From Hyphomicrobium nitrativorans NL23 (GTDB lineage Bacteria; Pseudomonadota; Alphaproteobacteria; Rhizobiales; Hyphomicrobiaceae): a stretch of 64,000 nt of DNA. Positions 47,280-55,357 of the stretch are shown here, in pieces (position 1 is the first letter of the stretch; each line of letters starts with the position of its first letter). The position numbers were made by a program, and so were the translations under genes. Under the pieces are notes generated by a model that was given only the letters and a program-made list of their open reading frames with translations, was not told where the DNA came from and made no database searches. The stretch covers positions 124,001 through 188,000 of the forward strand of contig NC_022997.1 of NCBI RefSeq assembly GCF_000503895.1, read 5' to 3'.

Positions 47280-47297
47280 CCCACTCCCCAAAATGAC

Positions 47298-47316
47298 GAA
47301 AGCCGCCCTTCCGGCG
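47298..47316 (-). promoter_or_regulatory. Hairpin in the argD leader (possible attenuator or terminator)
   Basis: On the minus strand, stem GCCGCC/GGCGGC with loop GGAAG (about 47298-47316), followed by TTTCGTCATTTT. It precedes the argD start by about 20 bases and lies within the transcript or just upstream of it. It could be an attenuator of argD. No leader peptide has been recognised. Confidence 0.4.
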
Positions 47317-47866
47317 GCTGCGCGAAGCAGGCGTGATACGCCGCTGTTGCTCTCGTGTCAACGGATCGAAGGCCGGCGGGCGGGGCTCGTCCGGTCTCGC
47401 CATGAGCCAGGCTCGCCCCATCCAGCGCGGGACGTTATTCGCTGCAATTAATTCCGGGGAAAGGTCGGGAAAGGCCCGCATTACAAGGGACGGCGACTCA
47501 CTCTGTGGCGAGCGAGCCACTCATTCGCTGTCAATACCCCTAGATCAACTAGGCGCGCCTTGTACAAGAAAAACAAGTTATTGTAGTTTGAGCGGGTCCA
47601 GACACGACATGTCGCTGAGTTTGCAGCATGTCCCGCGTACCTCGTCTGGCCTGCGTTCGGACCTTGTACCCTAGCGGCTTTCCGCCCGCCGGTCCGCCCT
47701 TAGTTCCGCGTCATCATCAGTTCGCGTTGCGAGCAGCATTTGGCTCTGCTCACGCTTGGCGTGTGTTCAACACATCGCCTCGTCGTGTCCGCCATCGCTC
47801 CGTTCGCGCGCCTGCCTGTCCGGGTTCCATGACCCGGAGGCGTTACGCTTTGAGGAGCACCGATCC
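47317..47866. promoter_or_regulatory. argD-gcrA divergent intergenic region
   Basis: About 550 bases. The part at 47530-47600 is AT-richer, with TTGTACAAGAAAAACAAG. A GACTC at 47495-47499 is a GANTC (CcrM methylation) site, fitting for the region ahead of gcrA because GcrA acts on methylated GANTC promoters; one site alone proves nothing. No gene is supported; open frames here are Arg/Ser/Pro-rich. Confidence 0.45.
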
Positions 47867-48430
47867 ATGGCTTGGAACGACGAACGGGTTGAGCTTTTGA
47901 AGAAGCTGTGGTCCGAGGGGCTCTCTGCCAGCCAGATCGCAGGACGCCTTGGCGGCGTCACGCGCAATGCCGTCATCGGCAAAGTTCACCGCCTCGGCCT
48001 TTCCGGCCGCGCGACCACGTCGCGGATGAAGTCGCATCGTCCGCGCACCCGCACGGCCGCCAACGCGCGCCGGGTCCAGCAGAAAACCCGCTTTGCGCCC
48101 CAGGGCAATCCGGCGCTTCGCGCGCTCTATCAGCCCGAGGCCGAGCCGTTTACGCCCTCGGTGGAAGAACTCGTGATCCCGCCGAAGGAGCGCCGCACGA
48201 TCCAGACGCTCACCGAGTGCAGCTGCCGCTGGCCGATCGGCGATCCGCAGGCCGCCGACTTCCACTTCTGCGGCAAGACCAAGGTGGCCGGGCTTCCCTA
48301 CTGCGAATTTCATGCGCGCCGCGCGTTCCAGCCGCCGCAGCCGCGCCGCCGCGAGCGCGAGATCCAGGAACCGCGCATTCCCGCACTGGCTGCCCAGGGC
48401 TCGGAAGACAAGGAATCCGCCGACGTTTGA
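47867..48430 (+). CDS. gcrA: GcrA cell cycle regulator
   Basis: 187 residues, ATG 47867 with GAGGAG nine bases upstream. The N-terminal helix-turn-helix is the GcrA signature: MAWNDERVELLKKLWSEGLS then QIAGRLGGVTRNAVIGKVHRLGLSGR. A basic, disordered middle leads to the C-terminal sigma70-binding domain with Cys/His CSCRWPIGDPQAADFHFCGK and LPYCEFHARRAFQ. In Caulobacter GcrA recruits sigma70-RNAP to GANTC-methylated promoters and drives S-phase genes. The Cys/His cluster suggests metal binding. Alphaproteobacteria-specific, thus a taxon marker. Followed by a strong terminator. Confidence 0.96.
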   Translation: MAWNDERVELLKKLWSEGLSASQIAGRLGGVTRNAVIGKVHRLGLSGRATTSRMKSHRPRTRTAANARRVQQKTRFAPQGNPALRALYQPEAEPFTPSVEELVIPPKERRTIQTLTECSCRWPIGDPQAADFHFCGKTKVAGLPYCEFHARRAFQPPQPRRREREIQEPRIPALAAQGSEDKESADV

Positions 48431-48471
48431 GGATATCCGCCGCTTCACGCGGCAACCGTTTAGACGGGGGG

Positions 48472-48507
48472 AAAGGCCGGGCGCTCCGGGGGGCGCGCCC
48501 GGCCTTT
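48472..48507. terminator. Intrinsic terminator between gcrA and the DUF2244 gene
   Basis: Perfect 13-base stem AAAGGCCGGGCGC (48472-48484) and GCGCCCGGCCTTT (48495-48507), loop TCCGGGGGGC, then CATTT. It is between convergent genes and can act on both strands. Confidence 0.88.
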
Positions 48508-48533
48508 CATTTGTCGATGACGGATGCCCCGCG

Positions 48534-49031
48534 TCAGGCGGTGAAGGTTGCGCGGGCGTCGTTGAGGGCGCCCGTGAGAGCACGCGCAAAATCGGCCCGT
48601 TCCTCGTCATTCAGGAGGCGCGCGAACTCGAATTCCCGGCCGTGAGAGGCGAGCTTCAGGCGATTGGCGCCGTCGTGACGCTCGCTGAACAGGACGCGAA
48701 CCCAGTAGGGGTTGAACTCGAAGCTCTCGGATTTGCCCGATGCGGCAACCTGCGTGAGCGTCAGCGTTCGGGGCGTCAGCTCGACCAGCTCGTAAGCGGC
48801 GGCGGCGCGATAGTTGAGCTTGAACGCGATATAGACCAGCAGCACGTCGAGCCCGAAGAAGCCCATCACCGGCCAGGCCCCCATGAGCACGAAGGCCATG
48901 CCCATGACGAAGCTCGCCGCCCCGATCGCAACCATCAGGATCAGGAAGCCCTCGGGGCTGAGCGAGCGATGGGGGTGGAGAACGGCGCGAAACACGCTCG
49001 CGTCGGCCGATGCGGGTCCGGTATCATTCAT
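48534..49031 (-). CDS. DUF2244 domain-containing membrane protein
   Basis: 165 residues. N-terminal FRAVLHPHRSLSPEGFLILM and two membrane helices (about 29-70: LILMVAIGAASFVMGMAFVLMGAWPVMGFFGLDVLLVYIAF), then a soluble domain with YELVELTP, NPYWVRVL and GREFEFARLLNDEERADFARAL. This matches DUF2244, an alphaproteobacterial family of unknown function. It is divergent from nth, a pairing that recurs in related genomes. Confidence 0.92.
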   Translation of the reverse strand: MNDTGPASADASVFRAVLHPHRSLSPEGFLILMVAIGAASFVMGMAFVLMGAWPVMGFFGLDVLLVYIAFKLNYRAAAAYELVELTPRTLTLTQVAASGKSESFEFNPYWVRVLFSERHDGANRLKLASHGREFEFARLLNDEERADFARALTGALNDARATFTA

Positions 49032-49092
49032 GCGGTTAGCCTACTCGTAGAGTCGGGTTATCCTACTTTCAGGGTCAGAATTGTCAAAGCGC

Positions 49093-49812
49093 ATGAGCAC
49101 CGCACCCCGTTCCTCCTCCGCAAACCCGCCGCGCAAAAAGCCTGGAGCCGCCAAGGGGCGGGGGCGAAATCGCGGACTTACGCCGGCTGAGGTCGCGGAG
49201 GTCTTTCGGCGGTTTCAGGCGGCCGATCCAGAACCCAAGGGCGAGCTCGAGCATTCGAACCCTTACACGCTGCTCGTCGCCGTGGTGCTGTCCGCGCAGG
49301 CGACGGACGCAGGCGTCAACAAGGCGACGCGCGCCCTGTTCCAGAAAGCCGATACGCCGGAGAAGATGGTCGCACTCGGCGAGGACGTCGTGCGCGAGCA
49401 CATCCGAACCATCGGGCTTTTCCGCGCGAAGGCGAAAAACGTCATTCTGCTCAGCGAGCGGCTGATCCGCGAATTCGCCAGCGAAGTGCCGCAGGATCGC
49501 GACGCGCTCGAAACGCTTCCGGGCGTCGGGCGCAAGACGGCGAACGTGGTCATGAACGTCGCATTCGGCGCGCCGACGATGGCTGTCGATACGCACGTGC
49601 TGCGCGTCTCGAACCGCATCGGGCTTTCGGACGGCAAGACACCGCTCAAGGTGGAAGAGGATCTACTCGCGAAAATCCCGCAGGAGTACGGCGTGTTCGC
49701 GCATCACTGGCTCATCCTGCACGGGCGTTATGTGTGCAAGGCGCGCAAGCCCGAATGCCCCCGATGCCTGATCCGCGATCTCTGCCGATATCCGGACAAG
49801 ACGCCGGGGTGA
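49093..49812 (+). CDS. nth: Endonuclease III
   Basis: 239 residues from MSTAPRSSS (ATG 49093; a TTG at 49081 is an alternative). A basic N-terminal tail of about 30 residues is followed by the HhH-GPD core: PYTLLVAVVLSAQATDAGVNKAT, the HhH motif ETLPGVGRKTANVVMNVAF with the catalytic Lys, AVDTHVLRVSNR with the catalytic Asp, and the 4Fe-4S loop CKARKPECPRCLIRDLC (C-x6-C-x2-C-x5-C). It removes oxidised pyrimidines and cuts abasic sites. Confidence 0.97.
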   Translation: MSTAPRSSSANPPRKKPGAAKGRGRNRGLTPAEVAEVFRRFQAADPEPKGELEHSNPYTLLVAVVLSAQATDAGVNKATRALFQKADTPEKMVALGEDVVREHIRTIGLFRAKAKNVILLSERLIREFASEVPQDRDALETLPGVGRKTANVVMNVAFGAPTMAVDTHVLRVSNRIGLSDGKTPLKVEEDLLAKIPQEYGVFAHHWLILHGRYVCKARKPECPRCLIRDLCRYPDKTPG

Positions 49813-49836
49813 AACGGCCAGAGGCCCCGCTCCCGC

Positions 49837-50031
49837 TGTCATCCCGGAAAGGCGGAGGCGCGTCTATGCTTCCGCGCTTTCAGCACGACCCGAAGCCCTA
49901 TCCTGGACCCAGCGCAATGCTCGTCGAAGACGCGATATTTCGCGATAGAAGCTTTTCCTAGGTCCCGGCTCTGCGTTCCGTCATGCTGGAAGCATGCCTC
50001 CGGCATGACGCTCCACTTGGCCGGGATGACA
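49837..50031. repeat. Inverted-repeat element, family C (copy 2)
   Basis: Bounded by TGTCATCCCGG and CCGGGATGACA. It holds CGTCGAAGACGCGATATTT, GCGATAGAAGCTTTTCC, then TAGGTCCCGGCTC as in copy 1 (44910-45047), with extra DNA on the left and an inserted CATGCTGGAAGCATGCC hairpin on the right. It ends 14 bases from the hisF stop, between convergent nth and hisF. Likely mobile or once mobile, without coding capacity. Confidence 0.75.
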
Positions 50032-50044
50032 GGTGGTCGTCGTG

Positions 50045-50830
50045 TCAGGCCACAGGGCGGTCGAGGCGGACGGCGATGCCGGCGTCGGCCATGTGCTTCT
50101 TCGCTTCGCCGATGGTGTAGGTGCCGAAGTGGAAGATGGACGCGGCGAGCACCGCGCTCGCATGGCCGTCGCGGACGCCGTCCACCAAGTGGTCGAGATT
50201 TCCAACACCGCCCGACGCGATGACAGGCACAGGAACCGCATCAGAAACAGCTCGAGTCAACGCGATGTCGAAACCGGCCTTGGTGCCGTCGCGGTCCATG
50301 GACGTGAGAAGGATTTCGCCCGCGCCGAGCGCGACGACCTCTTTCGCATAGTCAATCACGTCGATGCCGGTGGGCTTGCGTCCGCCGTGCGTGAAGATCT
50401 CCCAGCGCGGCGGCTCGCCTTCCGCCGACACGCGCTTGGCGTCGATGGCGACGACGATGCACTGCGCGCCGAACTTCTCGGACGCTTCGCGCACGAACTC
50501 GCGGTTGAACACGGCCGCCGTGTTGATCGAGACCTTGTCGGCACCGGCTTCGAGAAGTTTTCGGATGTCGTCCACGGTACGCACGCCGCCGCCGACCGTC
50601 AGCGGCATGAAGCAGCGCTCGGCCGTGCGTTCCACCACGTCGAAGATCACGTCGCGCGCTTCGTGCGACGCCGTGATGTCGAGAAAGCAGAGTTCGTCCG
50701 CGCCCGCCGCATCATAGGCCGCGGCGGCCTCCACGGGATCGCCCGCATCCACCAGATCCACGAAGTTCACGCCTTTGACGACGCGACCGTCTTTCACGTC
50801 AAGGCAGGGGATGATGCGAGTTTTCAGCAT
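50045..50830 (-). CDS. hisF: Imidazole glycerol phosphate synthase subunit HisF
   Basis: 261 residues from [15 protein letters not shown] (ATG 50830; a Met five codons earlier is less typical). (beta/alpha)8 barrel with catalytic Asp in [12 protein letters not shown] and in [14 protein letters not shown], and [16 protein letters not shown]. With HisH it uses ammonia from glutamine to convert PRFAR to imidazole glycerol phosphate and AICAR. Same strand as hisA, hisH and hisB, but a small plus-strand gene lies between hisF and hisA, so it must have its own promoter or read through. Confidence 0.97.
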   Translation of the reverse strand: MLKTRIIPCLDVKDGRVVKGVNFVDLVDAGDPVEAAAAYDAAGADELCFLDITASHEARDVIFDVVERTAERCFMPLTVGGGVRTVDDIRKLLEAGADKVSINTAAVFNREFVREASEKFGAQCIVVAIDAKRVSAEGEPPRWEIFTHGGRKPTGIDVIDYAKEVVALGAGEILLTSMDRDGTKAGFDIALTRAVSDAVPVPVIASGGVGNLDHLVDGVRDGHASAVLAASIFHFGTYTIGEAKKHMADAGIAVRLDRPVA

Positions 50831-50927
50831 GGTGTCTCTGCTCATGTCCCGACGGAAGCGGGCATCTTATTTTCGCGCTCCCGGTATCATAGTCTCCGTA
50901 CCCGCCACAAGGATATGAGGGTGCAGT

Positions 50928-51191
50928 ATGTTCGTTACCGCTTCGAGCGACTGGATGGTTCTTTTGGCCGCGGCGTGCGCGCTGTCCGTGCTTGCGACCC
51001 TCGTCATCCGACGGCGCAGGACTTCGAGGCATCGCGGCGGACAGCATCCCACAAACCACGACCAGAGTTACGCGCCCCACTGGGGTGGCGCAGATACGAC
51101 GTCGCGCTCCAAGAATTCGGATTCGTCCACGCGTTCGGATTGCTCCGACAGCGGGGGAGGCAGCGATGGCGGCGGAGGAGGCGGCGACTAG
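50928..51191 (+). CDS. Small membrane protein with Ser/Gly-rich tail
   Basis: 87 residues, ATG 50928 with GAGGG five bases upstream. One hydrophobic helix (SDWMVLLAAACALSVLATLVI, about 7-27), a stop-transfer RRRRTSRHR, a Ser/Asp/Asn-rich linker and a final DSGGGSDGGGGGGD. Such helix-plus-Gly-tail small proteins are common in rhizobia. Lies between hisF and hisA on the other strand and converges with hisA. Function unknown. Confidence 0.65.
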   Translation: MFVTASSDWMVLLAAACALSVLATLVIRRRRTSRHRGGQHPTNHDQSYAPHWGGADTTSRSKNSDSSTRSDCSDSGGGSDGGGGGGD

Positions 51192-51203
51192 CGCGCCAGT
51201 GCA

Positions 51204-51932
51204 TCACGCCGCCGCGAGCAGTTCCAACGCTTCCTTGGGGTCGATGCGTCCGTCGTAGAGCGCGCGGCCCGTGATCGCGCCCTCCAGAATGCTGTACTCC
51301 GGCGTCAGCAGCGCCTTCACATCCTCGATGGACGCAAGGCCGCCCGAGGCCACGACCGGGATCGAGACGGCGCGCGCGAGTTCGGCCGTTGCGGGCAGGT
51401 TGAGGCCGGTCAGCACGCCGTCGCGGTCGATGTCGGTGTAGACGATCGCCGCCACGCCCGCGTCCTCGAAGCGGCGCGCCAGATCGATGGCCGTCAGTTC
51501 CGACGTTTCGGCCCAGCCTTCGACGGCGACTTTGCCGCCGCGCGCATCGATGCCGACGGCGACGCGGCCGGGAAAGCTCTTGCAGGCTTCGCGGACGAGG
51601 TCCGGATCGCGCACGGCGGCCGTGCCAAGAATGACGCGGCGAATGCCGCGCGCGAGCCACGTCTCAACGGTTGCGAGATCGCGGATACCGCCGCCGAGCT
51701 GCACGGGCATCGTGGTGGCCTTCAGAATCGCGCTCACCGCGTCGGCGTTCACGGGGCGGCCCGCAAAGGCGCCGTTCAAATCGACGATGTGGAGATATTT
51801 GAAGCCCTGGCGCTCGAAGGTCTGGGCCTGGTCCACCGGGTCGTCGTTGAAGACCGTCGCCTCGCTCATTTCGCCGAGCTTGAGGCGGACGCACTTGCCA
51901 TCCTTCAGGTCGATGGCCGGAAATAAAATCAC
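51204..51932 (-). CDS. hisA: ProFAR isomerase HisA
   Basis: 242 residues. Barrel with [17 protein letters not shown] (catalytic Asp), [29 protein letters not shown], and [15 protein letters not shown] (second catalytic Asp) and [13 protein letters not shown]. It isomerises ProFAR to PRFAR in histidine synthesis. The gap to hisF (374 bases) contains the small membrane-protein gene on the opposite strand. Confidence 0.97.
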   Translation of the reverse strand: MILFPAIDLKDGKCVRLKLGEMSEATVFNDDPVDQAQTFERQGFKYLHIVDLNGAFAGRPVNADAVSAILKATTMPVQLGGGIRDLATVETWLARGIRRVILGTAAVRDPDLVREACKSFPGRVAVGIDARGGKVAVEGWAETSELTAIDLARRFEDAGVAAIVYTDIDRDGVLTGLNLPATAELARAVSIPVVASGGLASIEDVKALLTPEYSILEGAITGRALYDGRIDPKEALELLAAA

Positions 51933-52045
51933 ACTAGGCCCCCTCGTTCTTGCCTTCGCGGGGCGGCTCGTTCCGCCATATGTTTGCTATGATATTGCCC
52001 GATCAATAGAGTTTGTCGCCAAGCGTCAAGTCCGTGTGTTCACAT

Positions 52046-52354
52046 ATGCCAGCCGTTTTTCACGCGTTATCGCCGCAGCCCGGGGCCGCCGCGCCTCTCA
52101 CGGAGGATCATGCGATCGAGATCTGGATCGCCCGCTGGCTGCGTGTCCGGCGTGTCGATCTCGTCCGGCGCTATGGCTGCGACGCGCGGCGGCTCTACGA
52201 AATCTGGCAAGAGGACAGATTCGCGGGAAGCCGCGACAAGGCGCTCGAAGCCTTCGCTGCGCGCTTTCCTTCCCTCGTCGACCGCATCGATGCCGGGCCG
52301 CATGTGCGCGTTTCACGCACACCTCATCCCGATCAGCTTCATATGTTCGATTGA
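52046..52354 (+). CDS. Small conserved helical protein, unknown
   Basis: 102 residues from MPAVFHALSPQ (ATG 52046; alternatives at a TTG upstream). Arg/Trp-rich helical pattern: HAIEIWIARWLRVRRVDLVRRYGCDARRLYEIWQE, ending HPDQLHMFD. The Trp/Arg spacing suggests a small DNA- or RNA-binding helix-turn-helix, as in other short alphaproteobacterial proteins, but I cannot name the family. Lies divergent from hisA, about 113 bases away. Confidence 0.6.
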   Translation: MPAVFHALSPQPGAAAPLTEDHAIEIWIARWLRVRRVDLVRRYGCDARRLYEIWQEDRFAGSRDKALEAFAARFPSLVDRIDAGPHVRVSRTPHPDQLHMFD

Positions 52355-52575
52355 GAAAATCCGGTTAGCGCTTTGACGTCGCCGCGATTATCCATGTTCG
52401 GTGTGTTGCGGACATGTTCGTCATGCGCGCTCCGTTCGCCACTGTCTCTCCATAGCCGCACCGCGATGAGAACAAAATTCGAACGGACTCTAGACGCCCA
52501 CAGCGACTCATGACACGTTCTCTCTACGTTCTCACCGCGTCCCCCACACTGCTCCTTGCCCACGGAGAGCCCCTC

Positions 52576-52938
52576 ATGCGCACCTACCTCATCTCTTACG
52601 ATCTCGCGAAGCCCCACCTCATCAAGCACGTCGTCGCCCAGGCGATCATGGCTGCCGGCCAGAGCTGGGCCCGCCCCCTGGAACAGACCTGGTACGTGCG
52701 TTCGGAGGAGAGCGAGGAAGCGATCGAAGCGAAGATGATGCGCATCCTCGAAGCCGAGGACGGCCTCCTGATCCAGCGCGTGAAGGACGAGGCCGTGCTG
52801 ACGAACACCTCGATCCGCTGGTTCAAGCAGCGCCAGGCCGGCGTCGAGGCCGGTGGCGACAGCAACATCATCGCCTTCCCGCCTCCCGCCCCCGGCGCGC
52901 CGGACGAGCCGGAGCTGCCGTTTGCGAAGGCGTCATGA
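52576..52938 (+). CDS. Cas2/SinR-like small protein (orphan)
   Basis: 120 residues, ATG 52576 with GGAGAG seven bases upstream. The N-terminus MRTYLISYDLAKP, a helix, then EQTWYVRSEESEEAIEAKMM, then DGLLIQRVKDEAVLTNTSIRWF follow the Cas2/VapD-like ferredoxin-fold layout of orphan 'SinR-like' proteins. The Asp after the first strand (YDL) is present, as in nuclease members. The Pro/Glu-rich tail is extra. No cas gene or repeat array is near, so this is not a CRISPR system. It ends in a strong terminator and is likely monocistronic. Confidence 0.65.
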   Translation: MRTYLISYDLAKPHLIKHVVAQAIMAAGQSWARPLEQTWYVRSEESEEAIEAKMMRILEAEDGLLIQRVKDEAVLTNTSIRWFKQRQAGVEAGGDSNIIAFPPPAPGAPDEPELPFAKAS

Positions 52939-53011
52939 TCTCAGAATTTGGCGAGTGGCGCGGGGTTTCCCCATCTCTCCCCGCCCCCCCAACCCCGCTC
53001 CGCTCGCCCGG

Positions 53012-53039
53012 AAGGGAGGCTTTTGGCCTCCCTTTTTTC
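53012..53039 (+). terminator. Intrinsic terminator
   Basis: Stem AAGGGAGGC (53012-53020) and GCCTCCCTT (53026-53034), nine perfect pairs, loop TTTTG, then TTTTCTTG. It lies 74 bases after the Cas2/SinR-like gene and 110 before YciI. Confidence 0.9.
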
Positions 53040-53149
53040 TTGTCCGAAGCGGCGGGCTAAGAAAAATGTCGGAGCCAGCCGCGGCGGCTCGTCGTTCCGT
53101 CATGCGGAGCCCCACGGCAACCGCGCAGGCACGGAGCGGAGGACAGCCC

Positions 53150-53569
53150 ATGCGTTACATGATCCTGATCAAGGCGACGGCGGACAGCGAAGCAGGCGTC
53201 ATGCCGACCGCGGACGCGATCAGCGAAATGGTCGATTACCACGAGGAACTGGCGAAGGCTGGCGCGCTCGTGAACGCCAACGGGCTTATGGCCACGTCGC
53301 ACGGCTGGCGGCAGAAGTACGAGGGCGGCAAGCGCGTCGTCACCGACGGACCGTTCGCGGAATCCAAGGAATTGATCGCGGGCTACACGATCATCGAGGT
53401 CGCAACGCCGGACGAGGCGCTCGACTGGTTCAAGCGCTTTCCGAACCCCTACTACGGGGCTGACGGGGAGATCGAGATGCGCCGCGTCTTCGATCTCGAC
53501 GATCTCGGCGACAGCGAGGGCGTCGAGCGGTTCCGTAAGCTGGACGCGCAGGGGAAGAGCGGCAGCTAG
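53150..53569 (+). CDS. YciI family (YCII/DGPF domain) protein
   Basis: 139 residues, ATG 53150 with GGAGG seven bases upstream. YCII domain: MRYMILIKATADSEAG, MVDYHEELAKAGALVNANGL, the diagnostic VTDGPFAESKELIAGYTIIE and ALDWFKRFPNP. The His and Asp of the family (DYHEE; DGPF) are present, as in small dehydrohalogenase/YciI-like enzymes. Such genes often sit beside ECF sigma factors; none is here. Its stop TAG forms the start of the repeat at 53567. Confidence 0.92.
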   Translation: MRYMILIKATADSEAGVMPTADAISEMVDYHEELAKAGALVNANGLMATSHGWRQKYEGGKRVVTDGPFAESKELIAGYTIIEVATPDEALDWFKRFPNPYYGADGEIEMRRVFDLDDLGDSEGVERFRKLDAQGKSGS

Positions 53570-53636
53570 AGCGTTTTGATGAAACCGATGATTCACGCTT
53601 CGGACTGATAGGGTCCGAAGCGATCATGGTCTAGCG
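53567..53636. repeat. Palindromic intergenic repeat, family A (short copy)
   Basis: TAGAGCGTTTT, GATGAAACCGATGATTCACG, then palindrome GCTTCGGAC...GTCCGAAGC and GATCATGGTCTAGCG, as in 42666-42773 but lacking the GATCCGA palindrome. It carries the conserved GATTC (GANTC). The left TAG is the yciI stop and the right CTAG gives the pyrE stop on the other strand; the element exactly fills the gap. Confidence 0.85.
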
Positions 53637-54188
53637 GTCGAGGAAATCGCTGGCTTTGAATAGGGAGGCGAAGGGGATGCCCGCGTCGGCGTAAAGTTTC
53701 GACGCGCCTTCCTCGCGATCCAGGATCGAGATCACGAGCACGATGTCCGCGCCCGCTGCCTTGAGCGCTTCGACGGCCTTCATTGCGGAGCCGCCGGTCG
53801 TCGTCACGTCTTCCACGATGGCAACGCGCTTGCCGGAGACGTCGGAGAGGCCGTCGATCAGCTTTTTCGTGCCGTGATCCTTCACCGTCTTGCGAACGAA
53901 GAAGCCGGGGAGCGCGCGGCCTTCGCGGCGACCGACGATCGAGACCGGAGTGATCAGCGGCACGGCGCCCATTTCGAGGCCGCCCACGATGTCGGCGTCG
54001 GTCTCGGCGATGCGTGCATAAATGAGTTCGGCCAGAAGCTCCGCGCCTTCGGGATCGAACATGGTGGGCTTCATGTCGAAGTAGTGGTCGCTCTCCTTGC
54101 CGGAGGCGAGCACCACGTGGCCCTTCACGAACGACTTCGTGCGGACGATTTCGTAGAGGCGCGCTTGCGCGTCGGTGGTGGTTGTCAT
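53631..54188 (-). CDS. pyrE: Orotate phosphoribosyltransferase
   Basis: 185 residues from MTTTTDAQARLYEIV. PRPP motif RVAIVEDVTTTGGSAMKAVEAL near residue 112, FKASDFLDR at the C-terminus, and SFVKGHVVLASGKESDHYFDMKPTMFD near the N-terminus. It makes OMP from orotate and PRPP (pyrimidine synthesis). The sequence is complete; the stop is provided by the family A repeat. Divergent from the small gene at 54345. Confidence 0.96.
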   Translation of the reverse strand: MTTTTDAQARLYEIVRTKSFVKGHVVLASGKESDHYFDMKPTMFDPEGAELLAELIYARIAETDADIVGGLEMGAVPLITPVSIVGRREGRALPGFFVRKTVKDHGTKKLIDGLSDVSGKRVAIVEDVTTTGGSAMKAVEALKAAGADIVLVISILDREEGASKLYADAGIPFASLFKASDFLDR

Positions 54189-54344
54189 ACTGGCCCCGCC
54201 TTGGACAATGCCTGCTCATAGATGCCGCGCCACCCGGCGTCCACACCCCCATTGTTAAATAACCAGCGCATTGCACTAGACGTGGGAAAGTTTTTGATCT
54301 CTATTTGTTCTCAATCGAGTCGCGATCTGAGGAAGGAATTGGTC

Positions 54345-54728
54345 ATGGCCAACCTTGTCGTTTCGTACACTCTTCGCGGGAGCGAAAACTACGCGGTCAT
54401 TGCTGAAGTGATCCACAATCTTGCGTCGCACTATGCGCACACCGACGAGAGCGAATATCGGATTATTACGCCGTATTCTGCGGAATCGGTTGAAGCGATG
54501 TTGACGAGCGTCATGGCAACGGACGACGAGCTTCGAGTATACACAGTATCAGATGCCCGCACAGTGAATGCTGATCCTGAATGGCATTACGGCGCGCAAT
54601 GGTATGCAGCATCTAAGAGCGCTGCAAATTCCCTTCTTCGAAAGCTCCGTAACGCCGGCCGCCTTCGTCGGGCAGCCCGGCGTTCCATGGTGGTCTCTAC
54701 GGCTTCCACCTCAGGAAGTTGGCGATGA
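54345..54728 (+). CDS. Second Cas2/SinR-like small protein
   Basis: 127 residues from [12 protein letters not shown] (ATG 54345, AAGGA seven bases upstream). The pattern VVSYTLRG, helix, [21 protein letters not shown], then [15 protein letters not shown] resembles the Cas2/SinR-like layout of the protein at 52576, more weakly (no Asp after the first strand). Codon use and GC are lower than in neighbours (ATT, AAT, TAT codons), suggesting recent acquisition. The C-terminal 35 residues, from about RRAARRSM, run into the 3' end of convergent hisH and may not be conserved. Confidence 0.6.
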   Translation: MANLVVSYTLRGSENYAVIAEVIHNLASHYAHTDESEYRIITPYSAESVEAMLTSVMATDDELRVYTVSDARTVNADPEWHYGAQWYAASKSAANSLLRKLRNAGRLRRAARRSMVVSTASTSGSWR

Positions 54729-55350
54729 GGGCGAGGCCGAGGGCCTGGCTCTTTTCGGGGTGGAATTGCGTGCCTGCCACGTTGTCTTTCGCGATCATCG
54801 CGGTGACGGGGCCGCCGTAGTTCGTTTCGGCGACAACCGCGCTCCTGTCCTCCGGGACGTAATGGTACGAGTGCACGAAATAGGCGTGCAGCCCCTTTGC
54901 GCCGGTCGGGATGCCATCGAGCAGCGGGTGGGGGCTTTTCACGTCCAACGTGTTCCAGCCCATGTGGGGAATCTTCAACGTAGGGTCGGATGGCTCAATC
55001 GCGCGCACCTCGCCCGCGATCCAGCCCAGGCCCGGTGTGGTTTCGAATTCGAGGCCGCGGCTCGCGAGAAGCTGCATGCCGACGCAGATGCCGAGGAAGG
55101 GGCGGCCACGTGCGTGCACGGCCTCTTCGAGCGCGTCGTGCATACCCGGCACAGCTTCGAGCCCGCGGCGGCAATCGGCAAACGCGCCGACGCCCGGCAG
55201 CACGACGCGATCCGCGCTCCTCACATCCTCGGCGCGGGCGCTGACGACGATCTGGGCATCCGCTCCCGATTCACGTGAAGCGCGTTCGAAGGCTTTCGCT
55301 GCCGAGTGCAGGTTCCCGGAGCCGTAATCGATGATGACAACACGCTGCAT
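54697..55350 (-). CDS. hisH: Imidazole glycerol phosphate synthase subunit HisH
   Basis: 217 residues, [20 protein letters not shown] at the start. Class-I glutamine amidotransferase with nucleophile Cys in [15 protein letters not shown] and His/Glu in [10 protein letters not shown] near the end; oxyanion PGVGAFADC is present. It hydrolyses glutamine and passes ammonia to HisF. It follows the DUF2628 gene by seven bases. Its last 32 bases overlap the convergent gene at 54345. Confidence 0.97.
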   Translation of the reverse strand: MQRVVIIDYGSGNLHSAAKAFERASRESGADAQIVVSARAEDVRSADRVVLPGVGAFADCRRGLEAVPGMHDALEEAVHARGRPFLGICVGMQLLASRGLEFETTPGLGWIAGEVRAIEPSDPTLKIPHMGWNTLDVKSPHPLLDGIPTGAKGLHAYFVHSYHYVPEDRSAVVAETNYGGPVTAMIAKDNVAGTQFHPEKSQALGLALIANFLRWKP

Positions 55351-55357
55351 GGAGGGG

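Noticed and set aside
52576-52938. CRISPR-Cas system (Cas2-like protein)
   Set aside because: No repeat array, cas1 or effector gene in the window; orphan Cas2-fold proteins are common.
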